DNA from: CAZFCK01 sp964517355
Lineage (GTDB): Bacteria; Desulfobacterota; Desulfovibrionia; Desulfovibrionales; Desulfovibrionaceae
Direction of reading: 5' to 3'
DNA length: 19,145 nt
Assembly: GCA_964517355.1 (NCBI GenBank)
Contig: CAZFCK010000079.1
Span: forward strand, 1 to 19,145
Shown here: in pieces, positions 1 through 7,600 of the stretch
How the letters are laid out: each line of letters opens with the position of its first letter
How positions within the stretch are numbered: position 1 is the stretch's first letter
The notes under the pieces: model-generated
What the model was told of the DNA's origin: nothing
Seen by the model: only the letters and a program-made list of their open reading frames with translations
The model's database searches: none
Translations under genes and position numbers: made by a program

Positions 1-49
1 AATTGGAAATTGTTTCAGGGGAGAGCCTTGTTTCAAGGCGAAAATGCGC
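1..49 (+). repeat. Family-1 MITE-like repeat, right part, cut by window edge
   Basis: The sequence matches the last half of the 101-bp family-1 element seen whole at 210-310 and 2924-3024. It contains the AATTGGAAATTGTTTCAGGG arm, the 6-bp hairpin GCCTTG-TTT-CAAGGC and the right end AAAATGCGC, followed by TA at 50-51. The left half lies outside the window, so I cannot say whether this copy is complete. Confidence 0.85.
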
Positions 50-174
50 TAGGGATTCAATGTGGTATCGAAAAGCCCGGATGCGCGCACAACTGTTTGA
101 GCGACATTCCAAGACGCGCAATGTCATCTCCGGAAATGTGTATGCTCGGGGCCGCCTTGTCTTTACGATTTCCG

Positions 175-350
175 GAATAAAAGGAAAAAGGATAAAGTCG
201 CGGGCTTTAGAGCATTTAACGCTTGAAAAGCGCTAGATGCTCTTATGCATTTCCCTGGAACAATTGAAAATTGTTTCAGGGGAGAGCCTTGTTTCAAGGC
301 GAAAATGCGCTAGCGCCCGCACGGCGACCAGGGGAGACCCCTGGACGCCG
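175..350 (-). terminator. Tandem-hairpin terminator-like repeat (R3 copy a), interrupted by a MITE
   Basis: Read on the minus strand this is the same element as at 2798-2860 and 8046-8113. It has a GC-rich hairpin at 322-350 (CCAGGGG-AGA-CCCCTGG stem extended by CGGCG/CGCCG around an A:A mismatch), then a second stem whose arms GCCCGC (315-320) and GCGGGC (200-205) pair perfectly, then a T-rich tail on the minus strand (175-196). The second hairpin is split in its loop by the family-1 element at 210-310. It lies about 85-260 bases downstream of the acetyltransferase stop on the same strand, as a terminator should. Whether it still terminates with about 100 bp in the loop cannot be told from sequence. 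Confidence 0.65.
210..310 (+). repeat. Family-1 MITE-like element, complete 101-bp copy
   Basis: Both ends abut TA (208-209 and 311-312). The left end GAGCATTTAACGCTTGAAA and the reverse complement of the right end, GCGCATTTTCGCCTTGAAA, form an imperfect terminal inverted repeat. Inside are three foldbacks: a left hairpin (210-242), a 13-bp stem based on CCCTGGAACAATT with one G:T pair, and GCCTTG-TTT-CAAGGC. The last two are enclosed by GCATTT/AAATGC. The copy has the same length as 2924-3024 and differs at a few bases, one of which turns a left-stem pair into a G:U-type wobble. It has no coding capacity, so it would need a transposase supplied elsewhere. Confidence 0.85.
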
Positions 351-409
351 GACAGCGGCTTGTTCATGCTGATTTGCTTTGCTAATGCGCTATGTTATGG
401 TGAGCACCG

Positions 410-427
410 CACTCGGAACATCGAGTG
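410..427 (-). terminator. Short hairpin just after the acetyltransferase stop
   Basis: CACTCG-GAACAT-CGAGTG is a perfect 6-bp stem starting 7 bases beyond the acetyltransferase stop codon. There is no T-tract after it on the minus strand, so alone it would be a weak terminator. The R3 element further downstream is the better candidate. Confidence 0.25.
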
Positions 428-433
428 ATATGC

Positions 434-949
434 CTACTGAGAGTTCGGCGCATTGAACGCTGCGTGTGCGATGATTTCACCTCGTGGCGCCGCATCGCGA
501 AAATGGAGCGCCAGGACGAACTGGTCAGGCACTCCCTTATAGTATATTTCCTGCAGGTTGATGAAAGAAAAACGTTTGTAGAATTCAGGATTGCCGACCA
601 GCACGATGCCGGACGCCCCCATGTTCCGCATGCGCGGGATTGCCTCGCGCATCAGGGCGGAGCCGATGCCTTTTCCCTGGTGTTCAGGCGCCACGCCGAT
701 GGGACCGAGGAGGTACCAGCCGGAAGCGCATGCTCCGATCGTCGCGGGAGAGAGGGCGAGATGCCCCACCGCTTGTTGTTTCACCATTGCCAGAAGCGAA
801 AGGCTCAATGCGTTTGCCGCACGCAGACGCTCCACAATGCGATGCTCGACGGGTTCTGCGCCGGGTTTATGCATGGGGTGCCCCTTAAAGGCGGCGTAGT
901 GTATGTGCGAAATGCGTTCGATGTCCGTGGGTGATTCGGTTATCTGCAT
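434..949 (-). CDS. GNAT-family N-acetyltransferase (YhbS-like)
   Basis: A 171-residue protein predicted to move an acetyl group from acetyl-CoA to an unknown amine. The acetyl-CoA pyrophosphate-binding motif A is visible as GVAPEHQGKGIGSALMREAI (Q-x-x-G-x-G) at about residues 78-97. It is followed by GIVLVGNPEFYKRFSF, a block typical of the YhbS-like branch (COG3153) of the GNAT superfamily. The frame stays open upstream to 1165, but that extension is low-complexity and unlike the family, so I place the start at the ATG at 949 (MQITESPT), where homologues usually begin. No strong Shine-Dalgarno precedes it. It is monocistronic on the minus strand, with a hairpin and an R3 repeat downstream. 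The substrate cannot be read from the sequence; such enzymes act on small molecules or protein N-termini. Confidence 0.88.
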   Translation of the reverse strand: MQITESPTDIERISHIHYAAFKGHPMHKPGAEPVEHRIVERLRAANALSLSLLAMVKQQAVGHLALSPATIGACASGWYLLGPIGVAPEHQGKGIGSALMREAIPRMRNMGASGIVLVGNPEFYKRFSFINLQEIYYKGVPDQFVLALHFRDAAPRGEIIAHAAFNAPNSQ

Positions 950-1499
950 GGATATACTCTGTGAGGGTGTTGACCGGCCCTGCGCGGACATCTGAGGGTT
1001 CCTGTTCCGCGGAAGGGCGCGTAGGAGCGTTGTGCCGTATTCTACGGATGCTTTGTTCCAGGGCAAACCGTTGCCGAGCGGGAAAACGCCGGGTCGGCAT
1101 GAAGCGGGGCGCGTTTTCCTTGCGTTTACCGGCGGCGCATCATCCAGCCGAGTGCTCCGCAACAATGTCCCCTTTCATTTGGGTTCGTTGATTTGCTATA
1201 AAGTCCGGTACGCGATGTCAAGAGAGGGAGGCGCCTGCGTGCGTTGTCAGGTATTCCCGCGTAGAAAGCAGCGTTGCCGGAAATTTTACCGTGGGATCGC
1301 TCTTATTGTTTTGACTGCCCGATATGACGTGCTGATGTGAAAAAAATCATGTTTCGCAGGGGTTTCGTATGCGGCTGATGCGGAATGGGGGCAAGCGGAG
1401 AGGCTGTCCTCGTTATTATGGTATCCATGAATATTTACATCTTCTCAATGTGCCTATAAGTATAAATATTTTAGAAACTGTCGTTGGCAGGATACATTG
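950..1499. other. 550-bp intergenic stretch with no supported gene
   Basis: The region separates the divergent acetyltransferase and diguanylate cyclase, so it must hold both promoters. I see short open frames on both strands but none with family resemblance or a convincing ribosome-binding site. The last 80 bases before the cyclase are AT-rich (for example TATAAGTATAAATATTTTA near 1453-1473), which fits a promoter, but I cannot assign clear -35/-10 boxes. No tRNA, and no match to the c-di-GMP riboswitch consensus I know, was seen. Confidence 0.5.
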
Positions 1500-2699
1500 A
1501 TGCAAGAAATGTTGGACGTTCGCACGATGTTGCTGGTCGGGGCGTTGGTTTGCCTGACGATCGCCGGCATGATGGTGCATTATTCAATCGCGCGCAAGAC
1601 GTATCCCGGCTTTCATCATTGGACTGCCGGGATCGTGGGGGCGGGTGTTGGGGCGGTATTGGTTTTTCTGCGCGGAATCTTGCCCGATTTCATAACGATC
1701 ATTCTCGGTAACGCACTGATCGCGGCGATGCCGTTGCTGTTGACGGTTGGCCTGGTGAAATTCCTGGACGTCAAGTGGAAGCTGAAACCGTTGAACATCT
1801 GCATTTATATTGTTTTTGTTCTGATCTTTATCTGGGCGACATACGTACAGCCAAGCTTGTTCGCCAGAATTGCAATCCTGTGCCTGGTCATTACGATTTT
1901 TTTTGGCGAAGCGTTATATGTTGCGGCAAAATACCTTGCGAAGGCCTTGGGTGAGCAAGATCGGCTCCTCCTGGTTTCCATCTCCTTCTCCATTGCGGCA
2001 TCTCTTTTCCGCCTTGTGATAACCTTGTTGCATCATGACGCAATATTTTTTCTGGAACATGCGGGCATATGGCAATGCGTCTCCATGCTCATGACGATTC
2101 TGGGAGTTGTCGGTGTCGCGTGTTCCGTTTTGATATTGAATTCCCATCGCATAGAGTATGATTTGAAAAAGGCGACAACACAGATTGAAAAGCTCGCCAA
2201 CATGGACGGTCTGACGAATCTGTTCAACAGAAGATATTTTGACCTTAAATTGCAGCAGGAATTCAAACGTCTGCAACGGGGCTCGCAACCGCTGTCGTTG
2301 ATACTGGCGGACATAGATTTTTTTAAAATGTACAATGATACGTATGGGCATCAAGCCGGAGACGACTGCATTAAGGGCGTAGCCGCAGCCTTCAGACAAG
2401 CGGCGGGGCGTGTCTCGGATATTGCCGCACGCTACGGAGGTGAGGAGTTTGTCCTGCTGTTGCCCAATACCGACGTGCAGGGCGCCAAAAAGGTGGCGAA
2501 TGAATTGAAAAAAACCGTTGCATCTCTGGCGATTCCGCACAAGGCCTCCACGGCGTCGGACGTGGTGAGCTTGAGTATCGGCATAGCCACCGTGTATCCG
2601 GAACGATCGGACTCACCGGACTTGCTTGTCAAAAATGCCGACCTGGCCCTTTATAAGAGCAAATGGAACGGGAGAAATCAGATTCACCTCCATGTCTAG
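1500..2699 (+). CDS. Membrane-bound diguanylate cyclase (GGDEF)
   Basis: A 399-residue inner-membrane protein expected to make cyclic di-GMP from two GTP. The first about 210 residues hold roughly seven hydrophobic helices (about 10-26, 39-57, 62-82, 97-115, 120-140, 152-172, 186-208), a sensor module I cannot assign to a named family. A short linker leads to a complete GGDEF domain (about 224-399): DGLTNLFNRRYFD at its start, the metal/substrate block LADIDFFKMYNDTYGHQAGD, and the active-site RYGGEEF with GGEEF from residue 313. An RVSD inhibitory I-site lies exactly five residues before GGEEF, so product inhibition is likely retained. There is no EAL domain. I chose ATG 1500 over TTG 1497 because the CAGGA at 1488-1492 is spaced 7 bases from it. 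An R3 terminator-like element follows about 100 bases after the stop. Confidence 0.95.
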   Translation: MQEMLDVRTMLLVGALVCLTIAGMMVHYSIARKTYPGFHHWTAGIVGAGVGAVLVFLRGILPDFITIILGNALIAAMPLLLTVGLVKFLDVKWKLKPLNICIYIVFVLIFIWATYVQPSLFARIAILCLVITIFFGEALYVAAKYLAKALGEQDRLLLVSISFSIAASLFRLVITLLHHDAIFFLEHAGIWQCVSMLMTILGVVGVACSVLILNSHRIEYDLKKATTQIEKLANMDGLTNLFNRRYFDLKLQQEFKRLQRGSQPLSLILADIDFFKMYNDTYGHQAGDDCIKGVAAAFRQAAGRVSDIAARYGGEEFVLLLPNTDVQGAKKVANELKKTVASLAIPHKASTASDVVSLSIGIATVYPERSDSPDLLVKNADLALYKSKWNGRNQIHLHV

Positions 2700-2797
2700 C
2701 GCTTTGCATCGTTGCAATGGCATCTCGACGTGTTGAGTTGATGTTGTATTGTAATATTGCCAGTTTATTGAAAAAGTATGTGATATGGTTTTATCCC

Positions 2798-2860
2798 CGG
2801 CGTCCGGGGGCCTCCCCTGGCCGTCGTGTGGGCGCGAACGCCCGCGGCTTTATTCTTTTT
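2798..2860 (+). terminator. Tandem-hairpin terminator-like repeat (R3 copy b)
   Basis: First hairpin at 2798-2826 (CGGCGTCC...GGCCGTCG arms around GGGG/CCCC). It overlaps a second, stronger one: GTGGGCG (2828-2834), loop CGAA, CGCCCGC (2839-2845), extended by GCC/GGC (2820-2822 with 2846-2848). The T-rich tail TTTATTCTTTTTT follows directly. This is a good rho-independent terminator for the diguanylate cyclase that ends at 2699. The two hairpins share bases and may be alternatives. Confidence 0.7.
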
Positions 2861-2923
2861 TAATTTTGGTCCGAAAATCATAACGATAATCAGTGCGGGA
2901 AAATTACATTTCCCCACCGATTA

Positions 2924-3024
2924 GAGCATCTCACGCTTGAAAAGCGCTAGATGCTCTTATGCATTTCCCTGGAACAATTGGAAATTGTTTCAGGGGAGAG
3001 CCTTGTTTCAAGGCGAAAATGCGC
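2924..3024 (+). repeat. Family-1 MITE-like element, complete 101-bp copy
   Basis: Same length and architecture as 210-310, with TA on both sides (2922-2923 and 3025-3026). The left hairpin is perfect here: GAGCATCT pairs with AGATGCTC (element positions 1-8 with 26-33), enclosing CGCTT-GAA-AAGCG. The 13-bp arm CCCTGGAACAATT and the small GCCTTG-TTT-CAAGGC hairpin sit inside the GCATTT/AAATGC outer stem. The right-hand TA is shared with the next element at 3027-3127. Confidence 0.88.
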
Positions 3025-3026
3025 TA

Positions 3027-3127
3027 GAGCAGTTAACGCTTGAAATGATCGCTTGACGGCGGGCAAGGCAAAGATTTGCAAGCAAATCTTTGCAGAGCCT
3101 TTCAACTTTTTCAAAGTTTACATGCTC
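3027..3127 (+). repeat. Family-2 MITE-like element, shortened copy
   Basis: Begins GAGCAGTTAACGCTTGAAA directly after the shared TA and ends in ACATGCTC, whose reverse complement (GAGCATGTAAACTTTGAAA) is an imperfect copy of the start. The right-hand flank reads AA rather than TA. The body (TGAAATGATCGCTT, GGCGGG, CAAAGATTTGCAAGC, CCTTTCAACTTTTTCAAAG) matches the reverse complement of 14038-14160. It lacks the returning arm of the large foldback found there. Confidence 0.75.
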
Positions 3128-3209
3128 AACTGCCTGGTTTTTTGGGATACTCTTTCCGGGCCACGGGTTGGTTTCCCCAACCGGCAGCCGCCCGCTGACA
3201 GGATTCGCC

Positions 3210-3833
3210 ATGTTGCAGACCATCCACACGACGGCGTCCAAATTGAATAATCTTGACGGCATTGCGCACAAAGAAGCTGTGTTCGTGCTCCCGTACATCG
3301 ATCCGGAACTTACCGCCAGGCTGGAAGGGGTTCTTGTCCGCCGGGCTCTCGCTTCGGGGGTGTTGGTATGCGTGCTCGATGAACAGCGTTTCGGCTTCAT
3401 GCGGATAGCCAATTTCGTGTTCTCCCGCTCCAGATCGAAATATTTCGGTTATCTCGCCCAGGACGCCTTTCCCGGAGACGGGTGGCTGCGCTCCGCATGC
3501 GGGACGCTGGACAAGTCCAACGCCGGCCTTTTGGCCTTCAATGACGGCCGCTTTTTCGGAACCCTCGCTGTTTTCGGGCTGGCCCGGCGTCAATGGCTCT
3601 CCGGTATTTACAATAACTGTTTATTTTACCAAGGATATCAAAGTCACTTCGGTGATACGGAAATATCCGCCATAGCCATGGGGCAAAAGCAGCTCGTGTT
3701 CAATCCTGGGTGCCTCATGGTCGAAGTGGATTACGAAAAGCACCGCAAGGAAAATAATCTTGCCGACGCCGCGTTGTTCCAAAAAAGAGCCGCCCAAGGA
3801 TTCGACGGCATCATAGAGCCGATTCAAGTATAA
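3210..3833 (+). CDS. Small glycosyltransferase-like protein (GT-A-like, family not certain)
   Basis: A 207-residue protein without signal peptide or membrane helix. Features resembling a compact GT-A glycosyltransferase are a beta-rich start (EAVFVLPYIDPELTARLEG), YLAQDAFPGDGWL at about 81-93 as a possible nucleotide-sugar/metal site, LLAFNDGRFFGTLAVFGLAR at 107-126, and a C-terminal HFGDTEIS...NPGCLMVEVDYEKH at 146-178. I assign it by pattern only; the donor and acceptor are unknown. The frame is open from 3090, but the extension runs through a repeat end, and AGGA at 3200-3203 sits 6 bases before ATG 3210, so I use that start. The flavoprotein gene begins 39 bases downstream on the same strand and may be co-transcribed. 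No cell-surface biosynthesis cluster is nearby, so this is an orphan. Confidence 0.7.
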   Translation: MLQTIHTTASKLNNLDGIAHKEAVFVLPYIDPELTARLEGVLVRRALASGVLVCVLDEQRFGFMRIANFVFSRSRSKYFGYLAQDAFPGDGWLRSACGTLDKSNAGLLAFNDGRFFGTLAVFGLARRQWLSGIYNNCLFYQGYQSHFGDTEISAIAMGQKQLVFNPGCLMVEVDYEKHRKENNLADAALFQKRAAQGFDGIIEPIQV

Positions 3834-3872
3834 TTCCTACAACACTGAAGCCTATCCATACGAGAGAACGAC

Positions 3873-4454
3873 ATGCCCAGGAAAATAATCTTTATACATG
3901 GCAGCCCCCGTCCGAATGGGAATACGCGGGTGGTGGCGCAAAAAGCTATTGAAGCGGCGCGCAAGGCCGGGGGGGCGGTTACGGAGGTCGAAGCGGCCGC
4001 CTTGCGGTACGATACGCCGGGATGCAGCGGCTGTTTGCTCTGCCAGCAGTCTGAGGAATACCGGTGCCAACTTGCCGACGATGTGACGGAGGTCGTCGCA
4101 GGTTTGCCGCGCTTCGATACCATAGTCATCGCCACCCCGGTGTACTGGTTCAGTTATCCGGCGCAGCTTAAAGTGATAATCGACAGGATGTTCAGCCTGG
4201 TGAAATTCGCCCCAAGCGGGGTGGCTTCCCCTCTCGCGGGCAAGACCTTCGGCCTGTTGGCCACTGCGGGGGGGCCTGAAGAGGGCAACCTGGAATTGCT
4301 CGAAAGACAATTGATGACACCCGCAAGGATTCTTTCCTGCAGGTATGTCTCGTGCTTGATTCCTTTTGCCCCTTATACGCCGGGAGCCTTGATCGGGGAC
4401 ACGGAGGCCCTGGCCAAAGCAACGGCCTTTGGAACTTCGCTGGCTGCGAAGTAA
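3873..4454 (+). CDS. Flavodoxin-fold NAD(P)H-dependent FMN oxidoreductase, iron-sulfur flavoprotein-like
   Basis: A 193-residue cytoplasmic protein of the NADPH-dependent FMN reductase/flavodoxin-like superfamily. The N-terminal phosphate-binding loop GSPRPNGNTRVVAQ (about 10-23) and the mid-protein ATPVYWFSYPAQLKVIIDRM (about 87-106) are diagnostic for FMN binding. Between them CSGCLLCQQSEEYRC (about 52-66) is a CX2CX2CX7C array, the compact cysteine pattern of iron-sulfur flavoproteins (Isf), so a [4Fe-4S] cluster handing electrons to FMN is plausible. Some relatives keep the cysteines without a proven cluster, so this is inference. ATG 3873 follows a GAGAG purine run. The physiological acceptor is unknown; redox or oxygen-stress roles are typical of relatives. 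Confidence 0.88.
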   Translation: MPRKIIFIHGSPRPNGNTRVVAQKAIEAARKAGGAVTEVEAAALRYDTPGCSGCLLCQQSEEYRCQLADDVTEVVAGLPRFDTIVIATPVYWFSYPAQLKVIIDRMFSLVKFAPSGVASPLAGKTFGLLATAGGPEEGNLELLERQLMTPARILSCRYVSCLIPFAPYTPGALIGDTEALAKATAFGTSLAAK

Positions 4455-4472
4455 CACGGGTTTTTTCTTCGT

Positions 4473-4503
4473 TGACATCATGCAACAGGGAGAGCATATA
4501 AGT
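4473..4503 (+). promoter_or_regulatory. Possible sigma70-type promoter ahead of the hybrid kinase
   Basis: A perfect TTGACA box at 4473-4478 is followed by TATAAG at 4498-4503. The 19-base spacer is longer than the usual 17, so this is a weak call. It lies in the only gap upstream of the kinase gene and would give an untranslated leader of about 180 bases. Confidence 0.25.
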
Positions 4504-4692
4504 AAAAATGGGAATAATACGCTACGTCATATCTTGCCGTGGCAATGCAATATGTTGAATGAAACATGCCGTCAGCGCATTCTTTGACTGCCCTGTACGC
4601 TTGCGTTGCTCAAGGCGCCGCTGCATCCGTAAAGAAGCGCTGCGGAACCCTGGAGAGCTGCGGTTTCAACATTTTTGCCCTGCAATGGCGTT

Positions 4693-7600
4693 ATGATGTG
4701 CAACGAGGTGCTGCAAGTGTCCGATGCGGGGAAAACAAAAGATGAACTGCTGCGGGAAATAGAGACGGTACGGAACGAGCTGGCGGTTTTGCGCGGCAAG
4801 TGCGGTCCCGCGGGGAGCGGACTGGTTTTACCGTTGCGTCTGGCGGAAAGTCTTCCGCAACTGATCGCCTACGTGGATGAAGATCTGGTGTTCCGTTATG
4901 TCAACAAGGCGTCCCAGGCTGCACTTGATCTGGACGAGGCACGGATCGTGGGGCGCTCCCTGTATGATATTTTAGGCGAAGACAACGCCGGGACCCTTGA
5001 TCCGCTGGTGGTTGCCGCATTGCGGGGTGAAGAAGTGCGCAGCGCCATCCGTCTTGCATGCAACGCCAAACAGTTGCGCGTGGATGTGCAGTTGCTGCCG
5101 GATAATGACTCCTTTCCCAATACGCGCGGTTTTTTCCTCGTCATGGAGGATAAGACCGCTATGGACGCAATGAGCGCCAGACTTGAAGAGAGCGATTATC
5201 TTCATCGTCTGGTGTTCGACAATGTGCGCGAGGCCATTTTCGTGCATGGCGTCATGCCCCATGGACTGCCCGGTCAATTCGTGGATGTCAACGACGCCGC
5301 CTGCCGCAGGCTGCGGTACAGCCGGGAAGAACTTTTGCAATTGAGCCCCACGGTGCTGGATGCGCCTGATGCGGCGCGGAAAGTGATACCGTGGGCTATG
5401 GAGCAATTGTACCGGAATGGGCACGTGCTGTTTGAGACAGTGCACGTCACAAAGGACGGCCGCCACATTCCCGTGGAAAATCACAGCATCATGTTCACGC
5501 TCGGAGGGAAACGCATGACGCTCACCGTGTCGCGCGACATTGCCGGACGTAAAATGGCCGCTGACGCCAGTAAGGAGTGCGAGAACGTTTTTTCCAGTGT
5601 TGTGGGGAACATCCCGGGGGTGGTTTTTCAATTTGTCCTGCGTGCGGACAAAACATGGCTGTTCACGTCGCTCAGTCATCAATGCGCTGAATTGTTAGGT
5701 GTTTCTCCGGAAGAAGGGCTGCTTGACGCGGAAGCGGTTTTTCGGCGCATCCACCCCCAGGACCAAGAGCGAATGCGTCAGGCCATATGGGAATCGGCGG
5801 CAAGTTTGGGCCAGTACAGCATGGAATTGCGCATGCAGCTTGATGAGGGGCGTGAGCATTGGCTTAATGTGGCGGCAACGCCACAGAAAACTCCTGACGG
5901 AGATGTGGTCTGGAACGGCGTCGCCATGGACGTCACGCGGCTCAAGCGCGTCGAGCGGGAGTTGAGTGTCAGCGAAAGGCAATTGCAGGAGGCGCTTGAA
6001 CGCTTATCCTATCATGTGAACAACTCCCCGTTGGCTGTAGTGGAGTGGGACAGCGACTGCCGGATTAAAGGCTGGTCGCCCAACGCTGAACGCATTTTCG
6101 GGTGGAAGGGCGTAGAGGTGATGCGCAAGCCTCCCGACGCATGCCCGTTTTTCTGTGAGAAAGAGGCCGGCAAAGAGGAACGCCGGTGCGCACTCCTTGG
6201 GGACGGCCCGCTCGATCAAAACATTGCCGAGCAACGCCATTACACCAAAGACGGTCGGACGATATTCTGCCGCTGGTACAATTCCGTGCGGCGCGACAGG
6301 GAGGGGCAGGTTTTGTCCATCCTGTCCCAGGTGGAAGACGTCACGACGATGCGGCTCGCCGAATCCCGTTATCGCGCCTTGTTTCAACACATGCCGGACG
6401 GCATAGCCATATATGAGAAGGATGCCGTGGGGGGGGATTTTGTGTTCCGTGATTTCAACCCCATGGCCGAGCGCATCACCAAGGTCAAGGCGGATGCGGT
6501 GAAAGGCCGCGGCTTGCTGGAACTATTTCCAAATATGCGGGAATTCGGCTTGGTTGAGGCGCTGGACAAGGCCTTGGCCACGGGGGTGCCCGTGAATCTT
6601 CCCGCCCGGTATTATAAGGACGATGTGCGTGAAGGGTGGCGGGAAAATCATATCTTTTCTCTGCCTTCCAACGAGGTGGTGGCCATATTCCAGGATGTGA
6701 CGGCGCGTAAGAATGTTGAGCTGGAATTGGTCAAGGCCAAGGAGCAGGCGGAAGCGGCGAGTAAGGCGAAAAGCGAATTTTTGGCCAATATGAGCCACGA
6801 GATCCGCACCCCGCTGAACGGCGTTCAGGGCATTTTGCAAGTGATGCGGCTGCTCGATTTGCCCGAAGAACAAGCCCGCTATATATCCATTGCCATGAAA
6901 GCCGTAACTCGTTTGACGGTATTGCTTTCCGATATCTTGGATCTGTCGAAAATAGAGGCTGGAAAACTGGGACTTCGTGATGAATGCTTCGATTTGCAAG
7001 ATGTTATGCATTCCATGGAGGAACTTTTTTCGCAAGCCGCAAGCGACAAGAATTTGAAATTGCAATATTTTATACATAACGATGTTCCAAGATATTTACG
7101 AGGCGATGTTTCCAGGCTGCAACAGGTCTTGCTAAACCTTGTCGGAAATGCGATCAAATTTTCTGAACGGGGTTCGGTTTTTGTGGAAATCTACCCGTTG
7201 CCGCACAACGCCCAAGAATCGCGTGTGCTTTTCGCGGTGGACGACGAAGGTATCGGTATTGCTCATGATATGCTTGACAACGTGTTCACGGCATTTACCC
7301 AGGGGGAGATCTCCGTTCACAGGCGGTATGGAGGAACAGGGCTGGGGCTGGCGATAGTGAAGCGGCTTGTTGGATTGATGCGTGGGGAGGTGGCAATGGC
7401 CAGCGAACCCGGCGTGGGGACCAGTGTACATTTCTGTTTGCCTTTCGGGAAGGGTGAAGGGCGGTTTTTGGACAAAGGCAAGGAGACGTTACCTTCAGTG
7501 GACAGTAACCTGGCAGTACTATTAGTGGAAGACGATGTCGTAAATCGTTTGGCCTTGAGCAAGATTTTGGAAAAAAACAATTGTAACGTGGACACCGCGG

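Noticed and set aside
3..428. Open frames through the repeats at the left end
   Set aside because: They translate MITE and R3 sequence (the same peptide ENIVSGESLVSRRKCA-like string recurs at each copy), so they are artefacts of repeated palindromes, not genes.
950..1165. N-terminal extension of the acetyltransferase frame to 1165
   Set aside because: The added 72 residues do not resemble the GNAT fold, while the ATG at 949 starts the protein where YhbS-like proteins usually begin.
1032..1340. 102-codon plus-strand open frame between the acetyltransferase and the cyclase
   Set aside because: No Shine-Dalgarno, no family resemblance, arginine/cysteine-rich low-complexity translation, and overlap with the likely divergent promoter region.
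1483..1500. Possible sigma54 promoter TTGGCAG...TTGA before the cyclase
   Set aside because: The -12 element lacks the required GC at the correct spacing, and the site would overlap the ribosome-binding site.
1..3127. CRISPR array formed by the repeated 50-100 bp units
   Set aside because: Copies are dispersed over 19 kb, have inverted-repeat ends and TA flanks, and show no regular spacer spacing; no cas gene is present.
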